Below, one piece after another: positions 10,268-20,691 of a stretch of DNA of 64,000 bases. This stretch comes from Hevea brasiliensis (lineage: Eukaryota; Streptophyta; Magnoliopsida; Malpighiales; Euphorbiaceae): assembly GCF_030052815.1 (NCBI RefSeq), contig NC_079510.1:52604725-52668724 (forward strand), given 5' to 3'. Every line of letters starts with the position of its first letter. Within the stretch, counting starts at the first letter, position 1. Under the pieces are notes generated by a model, which did not search any database, had not been told where the DNA came from, and saw only the letters and a program-made list of their open reading frames with translations. The translations under genes were made by a program, and so were the position numbers.

Positions 10268-11723
10268 TGAAGGCAAAATTTTTGCAAAATTTTCTTTAAA
10301 ATTTTCTTTCATTCATTTATTGCATTTCATTCATTCATATATAGATAATCCATACACTTATACATATACTACACACATGTCTATACCCATATACATACAT
10401 TTGCATATAGTTTTCATATAGATTACATTTAGTTTTAATTTGATTTATGCATTCATTTTAGGATCATGCATATCATAAAAACAAATTTTTACCTTGTCCT
10501 TAGAGGATTGAGAGTTGTTTTGAAGAGCAATTAAGCTTACTTTTAGAAGGGTTTGATGGATTGAAAGTCCTGGATAGGTGCAAAGTTATTAAATTCTTGC
10601 TTGAGTTTATATCTTCTTAGCCAAGGGCCACCCAATCAATTGCATTGACTTTGAGTGCTTAGAGAAAACTCTAGGGTGAGAAGTAGCTAATTGATGTCTC
10701 ACCAATCCTAGAACAATCTTCCTAAACCTTTCAAGGCGAAATCATAGCATACACTTGAAAAAGAAATGATCTAGGCATTCTTTGAATTTTAAACCCATAT
10801 TTTAGCCTTAGCCAACCTCACTTAAAAATTTCCCTTTGGAACCAATTTGAGCCTACATTTATCCCTCTTATTCCTTTGGAACCCACATTACTACCTAGCC
10901 ATAAACTCAAACACTTACCTACCCTCCATGAGAATAATTCTTTGAGTGATAGATACATATAAAAAAAATATAAAAAAATAAATAAATAATAATAATAATA
11001 ATAACAATTAGTTGGGAGAAGTGGCTAAAGTAAAAAAGCTAGCAAATTCAATTATGGTATGTAAAGTAATTCACCACTCAAATACACAAAGAAATGAGTT
11101 TGGGGGTGAATTGAAAGGGACAATTATAATTCAAAGTCAATGTTTTTATGTAGTCCCTCTAAAAGCTTCAAAATTATATGCTAGCATTGGTGAATAGTTG
11201 TAAAGTTCCTTCTCCCATTTGATTCAAAAAAAAAAAAAAAAAAAAAAAATTTGTGTGTCTTGATCTTTTAATAATTTGATTATTCTCATATTTTGTTATC
11301 TTTATCCTTTTCTTGTTAGCCACATTATCACCTCCTTAGCCCCATTACAACCCTTAAAAGTCCTTTTGATCTTTTAATGGTGTTTCGTTACATTAGTGGA
11401 GATTGGAATAGGAAAATTGCCTATGGGATTGTGATATCTAATCCATTCATTTACTTCCATCAAGTTTTTGAGACACTTTAACTTATGGATTACCCTATAG
11501 TCTATTTAGGCATAATTATTCTTTGTGATTGATTGGTTTGGGCTTGATAATATGGATAATTGACCCAAGGCTAAGCGGTGATAACTTTGGTAAGGATTAA
11601 ATTCTTGGCACCTTGAAAGTGGGTATATGGTGTGTTGGTGGCTAAAGGTAAGCTTGAGAGTTCGGATAAGTAATTTTCATAAATTTAAGGTAAGGTACCC
11701 CAAATTGCATTAATTGTTTTTAA
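10268..11723. other. Non-coding 3' cassette of element 1
   Basis: About 1.45 kb without coding signal, containing a (TAA)n run near 10983-11003, another purine tract (GAGTTTGGGGGTGA, about 11096), and a poly(A) run at 11226-11248. Parts are recognisably shared with element 2 (reverse complement of 34995-36556), for example CACCAATCCTAGAACAA and CCTTTCAAGGCGAAAT. Confidence 0.65.
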
Positions 11724-11763
11724 TTTGCTTGAGGACAAGCAAAGGTTTGAGTTTGGGGGAATT
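11724..11763 (+). promoter_or_regulatory. Hairpin and polypurine tract at the 3' LTR (element 1)
   Basis: TTTGCTTG and CAAGCAAA pair around the loop AGGA (11724-11743). The purine tract GAGTTTGGGGGAATT (11749-11763) then abuts the 3' LTR and is the expected plus-strand primer. Confidence 0.8.
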
Positions 11764-13334
11764 TGTTACACTCATTTCATATAGGCATTTTAGGGTAGTT
11801 TTGCATCCATTTTGTCCTTATATTTTAGTATATTTTATGTTTTTAGCTTTATTTTAGCTTATTTGTTAACTTTAGATACTTTATATTTGATTTTTGTAAT
11901 TTTGTTATTTTTGATAGGATTTTGTGGCAAATCGAAGACCAATGAGTGCATTAGGAAGTGATTTGAAGAAATTTGGAGTTCTTTAAGCACAGAGGAAAGT
12001 TGAAGAAATCAAGCCTTGAAAGAGCAAACCAGCCGAAATTTGCTTGAGACCTTGCTTAAGGTCATGCTCAGGGTAAAGCGGCAATGCTTAAGGTGCAACA
12101 CAAGTCAAGCATGAGCAGAAAAGTCCATTTTACTATAAGTCTGCCGAGATTTCTTGAAGGTCCGCAACCTTAAGCGACAGTGCGACTGAGGCTAAATTTG
12201 CTAAGAAGTCGCTTAGGGTTGCCGAACCCTAAGCGAGATGCCGAAACGTGAATAGTCTTCTTGACTTGGATAATTTTACACCTCATTTCCTATCCACTCC
12301 TTAGCTGTTATTTACTTTTAGGGCAGCTTTTTGGGACCATATAAATTCATCATTTCATTATTTTTGCCACAAGAGGAAGAGAGGAGAAACAAAAAAAGGA
12401 AAGAAAATTATATAGAAAGAGGAAGAGAAGACGCCATCCTCTGGAGGAAGAAGAGTCAGACGCAATTGGAGCTCGAAACCAGAGACCTTGGTTCTTCCAC
12501 CTGGGTTTTCCTATTTCAGTCCTTTTATCATGTTTTTCTTTATTCTTCCATCTATATTTCTTGTAAATATCATTATGAGTGAGTAATTCCTTTAGATTTC
12601 AGAGTTGGGAAATATGTTTTAGATTAATTTGTGGATTTGGATTGGGTATTTCCTTATTTTACATGAATATGAGTTTTGATTCCTTCCTTGTGTGCTTGAT
12701 TTACTTGCCTAATGTTGGTACCCATTGGGTATTGTGTTAATCTTTGATTGAAGGACCGAAAGGTGAAGGTCATTGATAGTTAATCAAGGATTGGAACTTA
12801 AAACCACCTAGATTTAGAAATAAACTAGGACTTTAAGAGGAATTAATTATTGGTTACAAAACTTAATGGGTTTTAAAGTAATCAAATACATACGAAAGTA
12901 GGTTTGGTTATTTTAGAATACACTTTGATATGCTTGAAAAAGATATTAAAGGGATTTAGAATCAATTTCCTTCAAACTCTACTTTTCCCTAAAAATTGGA
13001 ATGCCCAAGACAAATCCCAATTAATTTATGCATAAACCCCCAACTCTGGAATCACTTTTACCATAATTAGACTTTCGTTTAAATTACCCATTGTTAATTT
13101 TAGTTTAATTGCGAGCTAGAATTAGAATTTATTTGTTTGCTCTTTACCCATTTCAATTAGATTAATCAATTTACCTTGCTCATTTACATTTACCATTTAT
13201 TCATTAATCATTAGCCCAAATAATCGCTTCATTCATAGTTTAGTAATCAAACAGCAAATCCTCGTGGGAACGATACTTGATTCATCACTTTATTACTTGA
13301 GACGACCCGTATACTTGCGGATAAGTCACCATCA
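11764..13334 (+). repeat. 3' LTR of element 1
   Basis: It directly follows the polypurine tract and ends at the GTTCA target duplication. It pairs with 2230-3804; see that entry for the distribution of differences. Confidence 0.93.
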
Positions 13335-13563
13335 GTTCACTACAAAAATGCTCCAAATGAAGTAGTCAATTCTTATTCATCTAAATTTGCCAAGGACATT
13401 GGAAAATTTTCTGAATGATATATCTGAAGAACTTGTGACTGGGGGGATGATGACAGTTGTTACACTAGGTATCCCCAATGGAATGCCTTTTTCTGAGTTA
13501 CCTAATTGCTTGCTATTTGAATGCATGGTGTTCAGCATTTTGGATAAAGGTGAAAGAGTTAAG

Positions 13564-14176
13564 GTGATGATCAACTTATATTTTCAAGTGTTATTTTTAT
13601 GTAGCTTGAATTTTGGATATGTCTTTGTGAATCCGAATTGTGTTTCGACCTGAAAGTTTCGTGTTGTGACCTGGTTAGGATAAAAAGTGAGGTCTGTGAT
13701 GATATGGACCAATATAAATATTATAATATTTTACCATTTGCATTAGAGTTGTGAGCTATTCAGAAAAACATTGGGGTTAGGATTTACGAATTTTGAGTGA
13801 TTGTATATTATTCTTTTCATCACAGTGAAACTTTTTTTCTCATCTTGCTCGTGGACGTAGACCTTACAGTCGAATCATGTAAATTCTGTATTATTATTTT
13901 CTTTTTCCTATACTATGTGATTATGCGATTGTGTGTCCGCATTAAATTTACGTGTCTACTAACATCAAGATTAGCCTTGCTATATATAATATTTTACATT
14001 TGTAATTATTTTAATATTTTAGACAAAATTGGGGTTTTTGATTCAATTTTAGAAGTCTGTCTAGGAAGAATGTAACAGATTTAAGTATTTTGTTATTAAT
14101 AACATTACAAATGGATATGATTATCAGGTGGTAATAGTATCAGCTTACTTTGAAAGAGTAGGCTGCTTATTATGCT
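13564..14176. other. Spacer after pseudogene A
   Basis: It begins with a GTGATG donor-like site that would start intron 2 of the dead gene, but no SABATH exon 3 could be found before the MITE at 14187. The open frame at 13797-14075 is AT-rich and unsupported. The stretch repeats at 43071-43683. Confidence 0.5.
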
Positions 14177-14186
14177 GGATGGGCAC

Positions 14187-14674
14187 GGATAAATTTTAAT
14201 AATTGTCCATGAACTTATATAGTTATAACACTACAGCCCTTTAATTTTAAAATGTAACATAAAACTCCATAAACTTTCAAATTTTGCATAATAAAATCCC
14301 TCTGATTTTTAATTACTGATTTTTCAGTTAGAAACTGATGTGAATAGCTTTTGCATGGCGCTTAGTCAATATTTCTCTCTCCTCTATTATGCAAAGTGTA
14401 AAATTATTCTCTTTATAAATGAAAAATTATTCTATCTATAGAGAGAAAAATAATTCAATTTATACATAGCTTGAGAGAGAAAAGAGAAATACTGACTAAG
14501 CTCCATGCTGAAATTGTCCAGGTCAGTGTCTAACAGAAAAATTGATAATTGGAGGTTAGAGGGATTTTACTGTGTAAAATTTAAAAGTTGATGGGGTTTT
14601 ATGTTATATTTTTAAGTTGAGGGACTGTAATGTTAGAACTAGATAAGTTCAGGGATAATTATCAAAATTTATCC
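14187..14674. mobile_element. MITE with long inverted ends (copy 1)
   Basis: The ends GGATAAATTTTAATAATTG and its near complement CAATTATTAAAATTTATCC-like right end are inverted repeats extending well inward (AACTTATATAG against CTAGATAAGTT, AAAACTCCAT against ATGGGGTTTT). Flanks are GGATGGGCAC on the left and GAATGGGCAC on the right, a 10-base duplication with one mismatch. That size suggests Mutator-like mobilisation. There is no coding. The partner is 43694-44181. Confidence 0.75.
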
Positions 14675-14684
14675 GAATGGGCAC

Positions 14685-17542
14685 CCACATCAGTTACTGG
14701 TTGGATAATGCAGGATAGCAAATCTCATTTGAACTTGCTTGTAGTTTTCTCTGAACTCTGCTCGAGACATGCATATGGTTCATGTATTCTTGCCACATAA
14801 ATCTAGATAGTTTCTCGGATGGTAATTATCGTAACAAGAAATAATATGCAAATTGGAAACCTAAACAAATTTGTATTATTTCATAGCTAATGATCAGTCT
14901 TTCTTTAGGATATCATAATTTTTCTTTTTGTAATTGATAAAATAAATCACTTACATATTATGATAATTTATCTCTATCATAAAGTATACAAAAATTTCTC
15001 TAAAAGTTGTCACGTGACACTTTTTAAAGAGAACTTAGCTTGCTAATTAATATTATTATATTATTCTTTTGATTTTTTTTTCTTTAATCAATTATGTTGA
15101 ATTTATAATTTTAAAAAATAAAATAATAAATTGCATTAAATAACTATTATTTTTTATTTTTATAATCATTATTAGCAATGACTTAATTAAAAATAGATTT
15201 TTTTTTAATTTTTAATTTGTTTCTAATCAAATTAAAAATAAATAACTTCATTTTAAAAGTGAAAAAAAAATAAACTTTTTTTTTAATAGCGTGTATAAGG
15301 AGTTCCTTATGTGTCTAGGAAAACTATATCAATATAGTTTCAAGTTATCCTCTTTTATTGGCAGATAAAATGGGGACATGGCTCAACTACTAAGAAATAA
15401 TTTGAATGGATCATTTTGGGCCAATAACTTAAATCTAAAAGTTATTTAAGCTAGTTGAATTTGGAGTATTATAAGTAGCATTAGAGTCATCTTAGTCAGA
15501 AAATTATGTGAATTTGATAGATCTGTACACAAAGGTTATTCATGAGTAAAGATAGGATGGAAACACTCGAGGCACCCATGAATAATAATATCCAAAAATC
15601 TGATTTCAACTTAGCAATTATATCTAGTATAGTGCAATAATATTAGTACAACATCAATACTGAAATAAACATGCTGTAAAATTAAGGGAGATCGTAACAT
15701 CTCACATTGATTTAAAAAAAATGGTTAATGGGTTTATATGGCCAAAAACGTAACTACCCAAAAATAATGTTGATTAGCGATTTTGGACCGATGATTTAAG
15801 ACTTAGAAGTTATTTGGTTCAGATGGTATTTGTGTTGTTAAAGTGTGTGGCTACAACTTATCTTTAACCACGGGTAATCTTTCTTCACAAACTTATCAAT
15901 TATGCACAATTTTCTAATTTAGTTTGATTTTGATAATAAAACTAACCCAAACCACTAAGTCCAAATGAATAATTTAAGTTATTTATAATGGTTACTTTAC
16001 TAGTAAATCTACCAGCTTCACATAATTTTTTAATTAGTGGGATTCTGATATCAATTATAATACCTAAATTTAACCAGTAGAGATGGCAATGATAATGGTA
16101 TTTACGAAATTTACCTTAGTCTCAAAATTCATGTATTATTGCTTGAATAATACTCAAACTTATTTAATTTTATATATTTTAATTAACTAATTTTTTTTTC
16201 TTGACATGCGTTGCACATTATTTTGTAATTTAAATTTTTATATATAATATTTTATATATCATATATTATATGAAAATTCTATTAAATTTTTAATACTGTA
16301 AAGTTTTTAGAATGATCATAATATATTATAATAATGACTTTCGAATAAGTTATGTAGTTAGTACTAATAGGGTTTCTCACACATGTGAAATTTCTTTAAG
16401 AGTAACTAGGATTAAAATTTAAATTTATATATTTCATAATATTGTCTCTTGTAGCAATCCAAAAGGGGGATGAATTGAGTATTAATTAAAAAATTTGAAG
16501 GATAGGTAGAGATTTTTAAGGGAGAGTGCTCAACACAAATACTTTCAAGTTTGATTAGTAGCACTCTAATTTTTTATTATCATCAAAACATATATTAAGA
16601 TGCCTATGTCCAACACAAATATTTTAACAAAGTAATAAATTTTAATAATTAATTAAAAATCAATTTTTATGACACTTTCAATTTCAATTCAAATCGGATA
16701 TATAATTTAATAAAATATTTAAATTTTATTTATTTAAAAAAATATAAAAACATATAAATATTATTATAAAAAATTTTTATTTTATATATATAATTACAAT
16801 GAAATTGGTGCATTCCCCACTGATTGTTTCTTTTTAATGTGTGTTTAACTAGCTTGCCCCGTTACTCCACACAGTGGTCCCTTTATATCCCTTTAGGCCA
16901 AAGGTGACAAAAGCAACGGAAGATCAATGTCATAAATCTCATATTTATTAATGCAACTTGGAAGTAACTCCTCAAGAATTCCATATTGATTACATATGAA
17001 TTATGCAAATTAAATCAAATATAATAAATTTTTTTTCAATCAATATTGTGGTCCTTAAAGTTGATAGTGACAATTGATTGGTTATATTCTAACCAATTAT
17101 TCTATACTAATAAGAACAACAACATCAATAACAATAATAATAATAATAAAATAATAATAATAATAATGTTATAAATTAGGGTAATTAATTAATTAATTAC
17201 CCAACTGTATATATTTAAGAATGTCCTTTTCAATTAAATTGTGATCCTTCACAGAAAAATTGATATCAATATCAGAGGATAAAATTAATTATAGTGGTCA
17301 ATTAGGCAACATATAAATGTATAAACGGAACGCATAATGGTCCTTTTTTTTATGCCTAGAAATTATATGCTGACAAGAAGATAGTATTATACCTAGAAAT
17401 TATACATATATATTCTTCTATAATAATTAACTAAGAATCAAACTCGAGAATTCATAACTTAAAAATGACTTTAATATTACCGGACTAAACCTCATTGATA
17501 AAAACAATAATAATATTATTTACACAATTATGTTGGCTCTAT
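14685..17542. other. AT-rich intergenic region upstream of gene B
   Basis: Nearly 3 kb with no gene signal. It contains a palindromic G-box core at 15009-15018 (GTCACGTGAC), AT-rich runs around 15050-15290 and 16190-16790, and a (TAA)n run near 17130-17170. The same region recurs at 44192-47047 with minor differences. Confidence 0.6.
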
Positions 17543-17550
17543 CTATATAG
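17543..17550 (+). promoter_or_regulatory. Candidate TATA box of gene B, copy 1
   Basis: CTATATAG lies 78 bases upstream of the ATG at 17628 and is the best TATA-like match close to the start. It is identical in copy 2 at 47048-47055. Confidence 0.4.
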
Positions 17551-17627
17551 AAAGTGCAAAGGTACCTAAAGTCCCAATAAACCTTGCCGTATGGTCTGAG
17601 CAAACGCAGCAGATTAACTGCTCAGAG

Positions 17628-18972
17628 ATGGAAGCATTGGTGAGAGAAACAGTACTGAAAAACGATGTGGAAGGACCCATCCGAGCGATCGGAGGATTAG
17701 GAGCCAACAGCTACTTCAAAAACTCAGTCTACCAGGTTTTCTATTCTACATTTTTAATTATTGAATTCTGTTGCTCAATTATATTATTTTAATTTGAATT
17801 GTGACAAATTATTACGTTATGTATATATATTGCTTTTATTATTTCTAATGATTATAAATTTTGATTCACTGGCAGAGAAGAGCTGCAAATGTCACAAAGG
17901 ATATAATAGAATAAGTAATCACCAAGAAGCTAGATGTGAAATCCCTCTCATCTGCTTCCAATAGAACAATTTGTCTTGCTGATTTTGGATGCGCAGTTGG
18001 TCCAAATACATTTACTTCTTTGCAATCTCTAATAGATATAGTTAAAAAGAAATATCTATCCCAATTCCCTAATGAACCCATGCCTGAATTTCAAGTGTTC
18101 TTTAATGATCAACCCTCAAATGATTTCAATACCCTCTTCAGGTCTCTCCCACCTGACAGGGAATACTTTGCAGCCGGGGTGCCGGGCTCTTTTCATGGCC
18201 GAGTATTCCCTAAATCTTCCCTCCATGTTGTGCAATCCAATTATGCACTCCATTGGCTCTCTAAGGTACCAGAAAGTTTGGTAGACAAGAACTCTCCTGC
18301 GTGGAACAAAGGGAAGATTCACTATGCAGGCGCCTCTGATGAGGTACTTAAAGCATATAGAGAAAGATGGGCTGAAGACCTAAATAATTTCCTGAACGCA
18401 AGAGAAGAGATAGTGCCTGGAGGGATGCTTATAGTTATCATGCCAAGTATTCCTGATGGAATGCCTTATTCTGAACTTGCAAATGGCATATTGTACAGTA
18501 GTTTCGAATCAACCCTCCTTCATATGTCGAAAAGGGTATGTCAATAACTTACTACTGCTTTCAAAATAGCCAAAAAAAAAAATGATAGTTTTTTTATTGA
18601 ATTCGTCTTTTTTTTTGTCAGCAGGGAATAATAAGTGAAGACCAAGTGGATGCCTTCAACTTGCCAATATATGCTGCTCCTCCAGGAGAATTTGCTGCTG
18701 TGGTGGAAAAGAATGGGTGTTTCGACATTGAAGCGATAGGACTAACAAATCCAGCTCCTTGGCTAACAGATGACGTGCACGTTGATATGAAAGAATATGT
18801 GAGGCACATTAGGGCTCCAATGGAAGGAATGTTCACCAAACACTTCCCAAATGAAATTGTGGATGAAATGTTCGAGCAGTTACTGGTAAATAAACTTCCG
18901 AAGGTCTTCGACAAAATGGAAAGAGCTTACAAGGACAAAATTCAATCTTACTACGTCCTTCAACGTAAATGA
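17628..18972 (+). pseudogene. SABATH carboxyl methyltransferase gene B, copy 1, with one premature stop
   Basis: The SABATH family transfers a methyl group from S-adenosylmethionine to carboxyl groups of small acids (salicylate, jasmonate, farnesoate and others) or to ring nitrogens, in the cytosol. Three exons fit: 17628-17735 (36 codons, ending SVYQ with the Gln that contacts SAM), 17876-18535 (220 codons) and 18625-18972 (115 codons plus TGA), all phase 0 with GT/AG borders; 371 residues is normal. Motifs: ADFGCAVGPNTF (SAM), FFNDQPSNDFNTLF, GVPGSFHGRVFP, YALHWLSKVP. The DFNTLF and SPAWNKG style resembles the Arabidopsis At5g37990/FAMT branch. An in-frame TAA at 17912-17914 (codon 49) replaces GAA, Glu in copy 2. 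Downstream, everything is open, so this is a recent null allele, a readable gene with an error, or a truncated product starting at 17936 that lacks SAM-binding parts. The substrate is unknown. Confidence 0.85.
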
Positions 18973-19400
18973 TTACGATTAAAAATTTAATTTGTCTGGC
19001 TGGTGAAGCTTTCTTAATGCTTGTTAGGCATGGCATAATATATTATATATATGTGTGTGTGCAATAAAAGAAAATTTGTGGTCTTAAGTTGAGTGTATTT
19101 AGTGTAAGCCTGATGGCTTAATTATGTTAGTTGTGTGTTCTCAAGTTAATAAATTTTTCTTGATTTTTTAAAATGTTAATAAAACTTTACCTTATAAGAA
19201 AAAAGAAAATTTATGAAAAAAAATTAGTACATAATAATGAAAGGAAAAAAAAATTGTAAGTTAATCAATGTTCCAAATGCATGTTGGATCAAATTTGTGA
19301 CTTGAAAGTTACAGCTTTAAACCACGGAAATAATCTTTCTGCAAAGTAAGAGTAACGTAAGTCAATCTTTCCCAAAGCTCAAAAGTGTGGAATACTTCGA
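18973..19400. other. 3' flank of gene B, copy 1
   Basis: Downstream sequence contains a TATA-repeat and AATAAAAG near 19062, a plausible polyadenylation signal about 90 bases after the stop. Nothing else is recognisable. Confidence 0.45.
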
Positions 19401-20126
19401 GCCTGTTTAGTTTAACTGTTGAATATAGCTGATAACTGTTAGTTTATAGTTGATAGCTAATGATAGCTGATTTATGTTAAGTGTTTGGTAAAACTATATT
19501 TAGCTGTTGCTATTGATATGTGAAAGGACTAATAATGGTATAAATTATATAATTTATTTTATTATTGAAATAAATATAAAATTATAAATTTATTATATTA
19601 TATTATTTATTTTATTATTAAATTAAATATATAATTATTAAATAATATATTATATCATTTATTATATTATTAAAATAAATATAAAATTATTAATTTATTA
19701 TATTATATCATTTATTTTATTATTGAAATAAGAAAATAATTAAATTTTTTAAAAAATAATTAAATAACTTTAAAAATATAGATAAAATAATACAGTAATT
19801 ATTATTGTTGATAACGAAAAAACTTATAATTAATTTTAAGTTTTTATATATAAATAAATATTTTATATTTTATGTTATTAATAAAAATATTTTAACAAAA
19901 TTAAAATACGATAATTAAAATATTAAAATTATAAATAAAAAATATTAAAATATTAATTTTTGAGTTAAATAAAAAAAGATAATATAGTCAAAATAAAAAA
20001 TAAAATAAAATCAGCTATCAGCTAACGAGAAACAACTCTAAAAATAGAGTTGATATAAATACTCCAGTTCATCTATTTGGATGTTTATCAGTTATCAGCT
20101 GCACTCAATAGATGAACCAAACACCC
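19401..20126. mobile_element. hAT-like AT-rich MITE candidate (copy 1)
   Basis: The left end GCCTGTTTAGTTTAAC and the complement of the right end GGGTGTTTGGTTCATC are similar, and repeated GATAGCTGAT or ATCAGCTATC motifs flank an extremely AT-rich core. The TGTTTGGT terminus is typical of plant hAT-derived repeats. I could not find a clear 8-base target duplication. The partner is 53413-54075. Confidence 0.5.
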
Positions 20127-20691
20127 TTTTCATGGACTAATAATAGAATAAAGAAAATACAAAACATCTCCCAGAAACTCATATGCTGCAAGAACAACAT
20201 GGCCTTGCTAAGAGCTCGACTTTTTCTTCAAACTAATCAAAACCAAAGGTTTGTGAATAAACATAATATATAGCAGCCCCTAAATTGACAGCAAAAATAT
20301 TGCAAAATTGTGGCACTATCCTTCTTTTTATATCTGTGAAGCGTATAAAACTTGCTTGAGGATATCGTAAATTGAATTTCTTAATTAGTAAAAGTTATTA
20401 ACTCCCGTGTAGAAATTAAAATTTACAAAAATTCAATTTAATTAATTTTTTTTATAAATTATTATCTTTAAAATGGGAGAATTCAATTATTTTTAACTTA
20501 AAAAATTAATTAAAAAATGATTGTATAAGAATTCAATTGAAATTTTTTTATAAATAATTTATTTTAAAAGAAAACTTAAAGAAAGAAAACTATTTTTTCT
20601 ATAGCTAATAAATTATAATTTGGTTCATTAAACTTCCTTTAAATAATAAAAAAAAATAATAACTTTGTAACATTATATCAAGTTTTGATTG
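20127..20691. other. Spacer between the hAT-like repeat and the solo LTR
   Basis: AT-rich sequence with no gene or repeat borders seen. It ends at the GATTG target duplication of the solo LTR. Confidence 0.5.

Larger units (their letters stand above)
2230..13334 (+). mobile_element. Non-autonomous Ty3/gypsy-type gag-protease LTR retrotransposon (element 1)
   Basis: The element begins TGTTACACTC, ends CACCATCA, and is flanked by the 5-base target duplication GTTCA (2225-2229, 13335-13339); copy 2 keeps the empty site at 33345-33349. Order: 5' LTR, tRNA-Asp primer site, gag, aspartic protease, noncoding spacer, a second ORF region resembling the Athila ORF1 C-terminal family, noncoding cassette, polypurine tract, 3' LTR. 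No reverse transcriptase, RNase H or integrase motif could be found in any frame between the LTRs, so it must rely on enzymes supplied in trans. The LTRs are nearly identical outside one variable patch, so the insertion is recent. The primer site and gag-protease style place it near the Athila/Tat group. Confidence 0.92.
1900..13563 (+). pseudogene. SABATH methyltransferase pseudogene A, copy 1, split by an LTR element
   Basis: A remnant of exon 2 of a SABATH carboxyl methyltransferase lies at 1900-2229 and 13335-13563. Recognisable pieces are KINEVIAAKLE, the SAM-binding motif as ANLGCSVRPNTF (usually ADxGCxxGPNTF), FFSDQAMNDFNTLF, LPQERQYFTAGLSGSFYE, then YTNAPNEVV and FLNDISEELVTGGMM. It is dead: a stop replaces the usual Gln before VFF, the FHGRLFP to NKGRIYY stretch is deleted, a frameshift follows FAKDI, and neither exon 1 nor exon 3 was found. 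A gypsy-type element sits inside it (2230-13334). The lesions other than that insertion are shared with copy 2, so the gene died before the copies separated. Confidence 0.85.

Noticed and set aside
10983..11248. (TAA)n and poly(A) runs as the tail of a separate LINE
   Set aside because: They lie in the noncoding 3' cassette of element 1, with no LINE sequence upstream and no target duplication.
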